64,000 bases of DNA from Flavobacteriaceae bacterium (GTDB lineage Bacteria; Bacteroidota; Bacteroidia; Flavobacteriales; Flavobacteriaceae), in the NCBI GenBank assembly GCA_021151665.1, contig JAGKWW010000013.1, forward strand, positions 30,170 to 94,169, written 5' to 3'. The translations under genes were made by a program, and so were the position numbers. Under the pieces are notes generated by a model. That model was not told the origin of the DNA, searched no databases, and saw only the letters and a program-made list of their open reading frames with translations. This document shows positions 59,991-64,000 of this stretch, piece by piece. Each line of letters starts with the position of its first letter. The first letter of the stretch is position 1.

Positions 59991-60491
59991 ATGACGATGG
60001 AAAAGCAATTAAATAACCTTGGCAGGCTCGCCAAAGATAAGCATAACGAAAACAAAAAGTTTTTTGACAAGCTTAAAAAGAAGCCGCCCAAGAACCTTGA
60101 TTATGTGATGCAGGAGCTGCATGACAGGGAGTTTGTGCGTACCGACTGCCTTGCCTGTGCTAATTGCTGCAAAACTACCGGGCCACTGTTTACCTCTGCC
60201 GATATTGAGCGCATCGCAAAGCATTTCCGGATGAAGCCGCAACAGTTCATAGACCAGTACCTCCGCATAGACGAGGATAACGACTATGTTCTGCAAAGTG
60301 TTCCGTGCACGTTCCTGGATACTGAAAACTATTGCATGATCTACGACGTTCGCCCGAAAGCGTGCCGCGAATTTCCGCACACCGACCGCAAGAAATTTCA
60401 GCAGATAGCAAACCTTACGATAAAAAATGTTGCCATTTGTCCGGCAGCCTATAATATAGTGGAAGAAATGAAAAAGAAACTTACGATATAA
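59991..60491 (+). CDS. YkgJ-family cysteine-cluster protein
   Basis: A 166-residue protein with the conserved cysteine pattern CLACANCCKTTG, a spaced SVPCTFLDTENYCMIYD and RPKACREFPHTDR, as in the YkgJ (UPF0153) family, thought to bind a zinc or iron-sulfur centre. The N-terminus is a basic helix (KHNENKKFFDKLKKKPPKNL). The activity is not known. It starts at ATG 59991 or 59997. Confidence 0.88.
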   Translation: MTMEKQLNNLGRLAKDKHNENKKFFDKLKKKPPKNLDYVMQELHDREFVRTDCLACANCCKTTGPLFTSADIERIAKHFRMKPQQFIDQYLRIDEDNDYVLQSVPCTFLDTENYCMIYDVRPKACREFPHTDRKKFQQIANLTIKNVAICPAAYNIVEEMKKKLTI

Positions 60492-60501
60492 AATTAAGGA
60501 T

Positions 60502-60870
60502 ATGGCACAATTCAATTCGCTTACTCCAATGCTCTATACCCGCGAGTTGGGAGAAACAGTAAAATTTTACACCGAGGTGCTTGGCTTTGAATGCATCGCC
60601 TACGAAGAAGAGTGGGGCTGGGCTTCGGTGATAAAAGATGATGTAGAATTTATGTTTGCCAACCCAAATGAACATATACCCTATGAACGCGCTGGCTTTA
60701 CAGGTTCTTTCTATATCCGCACAAATGATGTTGATGCGCTTTGGGATAAATGGAATACCAAATGCGATGTGTGTTATGGAATAGAAGAGTTTGAATACGG
60801 AATGCGCGAATTTGCCATTTATGACAATAACGGCTATCTGTTGCAGTTCGGCCAGCCGATTGAATTATAA
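60502..60870 (+). CDS. VOC-family (glyoxalase/bleomycin-resistance-like) protein
   Basis: A 122-residue protein with the beta-alpha-beta-beta-beta pattern of the VOC superfamily: LTPMLYTRELGETVKFYTEV, LGFECIAYEEEWGWASVIKD, FYIRTNDVDALWDKW, EFAIYDNNGYLLQFGQPIEL. The substrate and metal dependence are unknown. It follows the YkgJ-type gene after 10 nt and ends at a terminator. Confidence 0.88.
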   Translation: MAQFNSLTPMLYTRELGETVKFYTEVLGFECIAYEEEWGWASVIKDDVEFMFANPNEHIPYERAGFTGSFYIRTNDVDALWDKWNTKCDVCYGIEEFEYGMREFAIYDNNGYLLQFGQPIEL

Positions 60871-60881
60871 TAACTTATAAT

Positions 60882-60928
60882 AAAAAGCAGGGTATAGATG
60901 GAATAGTCTGTTGCCCTGCTTTTTATTT
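60882..60928. terminator. Bidirectional terminator with a long loop
   Basis: AAAAAGCAGGG (60882-60892) pairs with CCCTGCTTTTT (60914-60924) with a 21-nt loop. It lies between convergent genes. Confidence 0.75.
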
Positions 60929-60939
60929 GTTAAAGAAAA

Positions 60940-61152
60940 TTATTCGGTTACAGCATCTACGGTGTGCTGTTTAAGCTCGCTTACCAGGCCTTCTATGCTG
61001 TGTAGCTTATCCTCAATGTACTCAAGGAAATTTTCGATCTTGTCACGCAGGTCAACAAAGAATTCAATGATATTATCTACGTAACCTTTTGCCTGATCGA
61101 TAAGGCCTAAAATGTACTGTACAAAGTTTTCTACTTTTTCGGTGATGTTCAT
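60940..61152 (-). CDS. Small amphipathic helical protein
   Basis: A 70-residue acidic protein made almost entirely of amphipathic helices (EKVENFVQYILGLIDQAKGY, VDNIIEFFVDLRDKIENFLE, YIEDKLHSIEGLVSELKQHT). Hydrophobic residues fall at 3-4 residue intervals, with no signal peptide or true membrane helix. I recognise no family. Reasonable alternatives are a phasin-like or apolipoprotein-like surface-binding protein. It is flanked by a terminator downstream and an AT-rich 78-nt region upstream. Confidence 0.6.
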   Translation of the reverse strand: MNITEKVENFVQYILGLIDQAKGYVDNIIEFFVDLRDKIENFLEYIEDKLHSIEGLVSELKQHTVDAVTE

Positions 61153-61230
61153 GGCTGTATTTTTTTTATTTAATTAAAGTTACAAAACAACCTGTATCCC
61201 CGAAAGCAGTTTCTCAAAACATTAAGAAAT

Positions 61231-62505
61231 CTATTTATAGATAAGGTATTTTGAGCGCACTGTGTGGAATTCTGCCAACCCCGCTTCCCAGCTTTTACGT
61301 ATTTCATTCTCGCTGACACCGGATTCTATCTGTTTCTGAAGTTTGGTGGTTCCCGCAAGTTTGGTGAAAAACGGAATAAAAAATTTACTTTTATCTTTGG
61401 TTTCGGCGTAAGCCTTTATAAGCCATTTAATTTCCAGGCGTTTTACCTTTTCAATTTTTGAAAGGTCTTCACCGTAGCACACCTGCCCCTTAAGCGGTGG
61501 CTCTTTGGCACCTTCGTTGGGCACTGGGGTAAAGCTAAACCCTGTGTTCGGTAAATCAGGCGAGCCATAAATCTGGAACTGTTTGTTGGTGCCCCTGCCC
61601 AGGCTCACGTTGGTGCCTTCAAAAAAGCAAAGGCTCGCATACAGGTTTATCGCCTGGTCATTTGGCAGGTTGGGAGAAGGCTTCACAGGCAGACTGTATG
61701 TCATATCGCGTGTATAATGCAGGCAAGGAATTACAGTCAGCTTGCATTGTACACCGTTCTTAAGCCACTTCTCGCCGTTTATCATTTGTGCATATTCGCC
61801 AATAGTCATTCCGTGGAGCACCGGTATGGGGTGTATCCCCACAAAGCTGGTATTTTCTTTTTCAAGTATAGGCCCGTCAACGATACTTCCGTTTGGGTTT
61901 GGCCGGTCAAGGACAATAAGCGGGATGTTATTTTCTGCGCAGGCTTCCATTATATAGTGTAGCGAAGATATATAGGTGTAGAAGCGTGCACCCACATCCT
62001 GCAGGTCAAAAACCATCACGTCGATTCCATCAAGCTGCTCCGGTTTTGGTTTTTTGTTGTTGCCATAAAGGGAAATAATAGGAAGCCCGGTTTTAATGTC
62101 TTTTCCATCTTTGACAAGTTCGCCAGCGTCCGCTGTTCCGCGAAAGCCGTGCTCGGGCGCAAATATTTTACTGATTTTTATTTCTTCATACAACAAAAAA
62201 TCAACGGTACTTATAGTTTCTGCTTTGATAGTCTTGCCATGGGCTCCCCCCGCATTTGTATTAAGGTAAGCAGCAATACTGGTCTGGTTAGCCACGATAC
62301 CTACATTCTTTCCCCGAAGTAAGGGAAGATAAGCGCCGTAATTGTCAGCACCTGTCTTTATTTCTGTCGTCACCTGTAGACCGGCGCGCTCCGATTCGTA
62401 ATAATTTACGTTCGATGCTTTGGCGTGCTTCACCGAATTTCCACAGGCAGCCGCCAATAGTATTGAGAATAAAACAGTATTTTTGAAAAACGAACTACAT
62501 ACCAT
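61231..62505 (-). CDS. NamZ-like exo-N-acetylmuramidase family lipoprotein (DUF1343)
   Basis: A 424-residue exported protein with a probable lipoprotein signal (TVLFSILLAAACGN). Family blocks are LLRGKNVGIVANQTSI, KIFAPEHGFRGTADAGELV, DVMVFDLQDVGARFYTYISS and VLDRPNPNGSIVDGP. DUF1343 includes NamZ, which removes terminal N-acetylmuramic acid from peptidoglycan fragments, so cell-wall recycling is likely. Its ATG (62503-62505) is only 5 nt from the divergent start of the next gene. Confidence 0.88.
   Translation of the reverse strand: MVCSSFFKNTVLFSILLAAACGNSVKHAKASNVNYYESERAGLQVTTEIKTGADNYGAYLPLLRGKNVGIVANQTSIAAYLNTNAGGAHGKTIKAETISTVDFLLYEEIKISKIFAPEHGFRGTADAGELVKDGKDIKTGLPIISLYGNNKKPKPEQLDGIDVMVFDLQDVGARFYTYISSLHYIMEACAENNIPLIVLDRPNPNGSIVDGPILEKENTSFVGIHPIPVLHGMTIGEYAQMINGEKWLKNGVQCKLTVIPCLHYTRDMTYSLPVKPSPNLPNDQAINLYASLCFFEGTNVSLGRGTNKQFQIYGSPDLPNTGFSFTPVPNEGAKEPPLKGQVCYGEDLSKIEKVKRLEIKWLIKAYAETKDKSKFFIPFFTKLAGTTKLQKQIESGVSENEIRKSWEAGLAEFHTVRSKYLIYK
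62478..62485 (+). promoter_or_regulatory. Candidate -7 element TATTTTTG before the permease gene
   Basis: A TAnnTTTG match 25 nt upstream of the TTG start at 62511, lying inside the divergent NamZ-like coding sequence. No -33 TTG at standard spacing. Confidence 0.35.
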
Positions 62506-62510
62506 TACGC

Positions 62511-63746
62511 TTGAATTTAGAATATTTTATAGCCAGGAGGCTGGTTACCGCAAAGAACTATAAAAGTAGCATTTCTGCGCCAATTATTAAAATAGCTACC
62601 GTTGCCATTGCCATAGGTGTTATTATGATGATCATGTCCGTTGCTACAGGGGTAGGCCTTCAGGATAAAATACGCGAAAAGCTATCGGCGTTCAACGGGC
62701 ATGTTATCATTTCCGGTTTTGACGATAATGAGTCGGAGGTAAGCGTAAGGCCGGTATCCATACAGCAGGATTTTTATCCGAAGTTCACTAAAGTCCAGGG
62801 TATAAACCATGTTCAGGCCGTTGCAAGTAAAGCAGGAATAATACGCACCGCAGAAACCTTTGAAGGAATCATCTTTAAGGGTGTGGGCAAAGAGTACAAA
62901 TGGGACGAGTTGCAGGAATATATTGTGAAGGGCAGGATACCTAATCTTAAAGGTGCGCTGAATAGCGAAGTAATTATTTCACAATACCTGGCCGACCGGC
63001 TTAAGCTTAAAGTTGGCGATAAGTTTAATACCTATTTTATGAAAGAAGGGGGCAACGGCCTCCCAAACCTTCGGGTATTCGAAATTGTGGGCATCTACAA
63101 CTCGGGGTTCCGCGATTTTGATGCGACTTATGTCATAGGCGACATACGCCATGTTCAGCGTATTAATAAATGGAAGCCATGGCAGGTGGGCAGCTTCGAG
63201 GTATTTCTCGATGATTTTAGCCAGATAGATGAAAAGGGAGCCGAGATCTATGAGGCTATACCTTCGCTGCTCAATAGCAAAACAATTAAAGAGAAATACA
63301 ATAATATATTCGAGTGGCTGACACTCTTCGATTTCAATATTGTACTCATCATTATAATTATGACGATTGTGGCAACCATCAATATGATTGTCGCGCTGTT
63401 GGTATTGATCCTTGAGCGGACGCAAATGGTTGGGATACTAAAAGCGCTTGGCGCAACCAACTGGAGTGTTCGCAAAGTTTTTTTATACAACGCTGCTTAC
63501 ATCATAGCAAAAGGACTTTTATGGGGCAACGGAATAAGCCTTGCAATGATACTTATCCAAAAATATTTCCAGGTGGTTAAGCTCCCACCCGAAAGCTATT
63601 ATGTAACTGTCGCTCCTGTAATAATAGATGTGCCGGCTATTTTAGTGATAAATGTTGGCACTATAATAGTGTGTTTACTATTATTATTAGTACCCTCATA
63701 CATTATCACACGCATCTCTCCGGTAAAAGCGCTGCGGTTCGATTGA
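62511..63746 (+). CDS. FtsX/LolE-like ABC transporter permease
   Basis: A 411-residue membrane protein: an N-terminal helix (APIIKIATVAIAIGVIMMIM), a large periplasmic domain (residues about 45-255) and three C-terminal helices (IVLIIIIMTIVATINMIVAL, ILKALGATNWSVRKVFLYNA, VPAILVINVGTIIVCLLLLL). The pattern is that of MacB/LolC/LolE-type permeases, with lipoprotein release the best-known role. The start is a TTG (MNLEYFIARRLVTAKNY) that fits family N-termini. No ATPase gene is adjacent. Confidence 0.85.
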   Translation: MNLEYFIARRLVTAKNYKSSISAPIIKIATVAIAIGVIMMIMSVATGVGLQDKIREKLSAFNGHVIISGFDDNESEVSVRPVSIQQDFYPKFTKVQGINHVQAVASKAGIIRTAETFEGIIFKGVGKEYKWDELQEYIVKGRIPNLKGALNSEVIISQYLADRLKLKVGDKFNTYFMKEGGNGLPNLRVFEIVGIYNSGFRDFDATYVIGDIRHVQRINKWKPWQVGSFEVFLDDFSQIDEKGAEIYEAIPSLLNSKTIKEKYNNIFEWLTLFDFNIVLIIIIMTIVATINMIVALLVLILERTQMVGILKALGATNWSVRKVFLYNAAYIIAKGLLWGNGISLAMILIQKYFQVVKLPPESYYVTVAPVIIDVPAILVINVGTIIVCLLLLLVPSYIITRISPVKALRFD

Positions 63747-63751
63747 TCCCG

Positions 63752-63799
63752 TTCCGGGTTTCGGGTCCCGAGTTGTCATGCTGAGCCTGTCGAAGCATC
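63752..63799 (+). repeat. Dispersed-type repeat unit, copy 1
   Basis: TTCCGGGTTTC (63752-63762) is followed after a few bases by a 28-nt block (63772-63799) beginning GTTGTCATGCTGAG and ending CGAAGCATC. The block carries ATGCT and AGCAT inverted ends. Sequences of this type are dispersed in many Bacteroidetes genomes. Confidence 0.75.
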
Positions 63800-63832
63800 T
63801 GCAGGTTGCGGTTTCCGGTTTAAGGTTTCGAC

Positions 63833-63873
63833 TTCCGGGTTTCAGGTTGTCATGCTGAGCCTGTCGAAGCATC
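63833..63873 (+). repeat. Dispersed-type repeat unit, copy 2
   Basis: The same TTCCGGGTTTC (63833-63843) and an identical 28-nt block (63846-63873) recur 74 nt downstream, with the spacer shortened. Further low-complexity Tcgg/cCCCgacc motifs follow to 63930. Confidence 0.75.
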
Positions 63874-64000
63874 GGTGGGGTGTCAGGTATGATGGCGCTT
63901 TCGACCTCGGACCCCCGACCTCCGACCCCAAAAAAACTTTCAGTCTCAAAAACCATGTTTCCAGAGTGTTAAGGAAAAGTTAGAAAAAACATTCAAAAAA

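Larger units (their letters stand above)
63747..64000. other. Repeat-rich intergenic end of the window
   Basis: No gene is visible after the permease stop. The segment holds the two repeat units above, a purine/pyrimidine-biased tract near 63900-63930 and an AT-rich end from 63931. The next gene begins beyond the window. Confidence 0.7.

Noticed and set aside
63752..63873. Repeats considered as a CRISPR array
   Set aside because: Only two copies, palindromic ends and a spacer containing related low-complexity sequence; no cas gene is present.

Overview
The window looks like a chromosomal segment of a member of the Bacteroidota, family Flavobacteriaceae, close to Flavobacterium. The evidence is the gliding genes gldB and gldC, a secreted protein with a type IX secretion C-terminal sorting domain, many promoters of the Bacteroidetes form (TTG, a spacer of about 17-23 nt, then TAnnTTTG), few Shine-Dalgarno sites, and the exbB-exbD-exbD-tonB-lipoprotein-TPR operon typical of the phylum. 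Most genes are housekeeping genes. No phage, insertion sequence, CRISPR array or recognisable defence island is visible.

Layout. 1-10975: the tail of an L,D-transpeptidase-like gene, tRNA-Gly(TCC), a 5'-damaged pepE, three tandem secreted CarboxypepD_reg-like paralogs, a DUF6702 protein, an M1 metallopeptidase, a TatA-like protein, a PAP2 phosphatase, an O-methyltransferase, rlmN, a lipoprotein and a polyprenyl synthase. 11215-18860: a T9SS cargo protein with two equal modules, an ECF sigma / membrane regulator / outer-membrane protein operon, a membrane protein / histidine kinase / response regulator module and several small unknowns. 18919-25404: dnaG, an orphan response regulator, nadE, gldB-gldC, engB and an alpha/beta hydrolase.

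25697-42183 is a complete Bacteroidetes-type division and cell wall (dcw) cluster: mraZ, rsmH, ftsL, ftsI, murE, mraY, murD, ftsW, murG, murC, ftsQ, ftsA, ftsZ, followed by a yqeY-like gene. All genes run on the plus strand. A three-copy, 10-bp-period repeat upstream of mraZ is a candidate MraZ operator. murF, murB and ddl are not in the cluster.

42270-64000: tRNA-Arg(CCG), a small protein plus a CusCBA-like heavy-metal RND efflux operon, a DUF72 protein, a 52-residue membrane protein, kynurenine 3-monooxygenase, a cupin and a DUF486 protein. Next come the TonB energising operon (52166-58064), queE, a DUF2059 protein, a methyltransferase, a YkgJ-type cysteine-cluster protein, a VOC protein, a small amphipathic protein, a NamZ-like (DUF1343) lipoprotein and an FtsX-like permease. 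The window ends in a repeat-rich intergenic segment.

I did not find a convincing undescribed multi-gene system. The observations most worth following are a head-to-head gene junction that removed both start regions (about 1219-1236), a DnaG whose zinc-ribbon ligands are all replaced, families of short-period intergenic repeats, the mraZ operator, and a possible split sensor (membrane protein translationally coupled to a sensorless histidine kinase).
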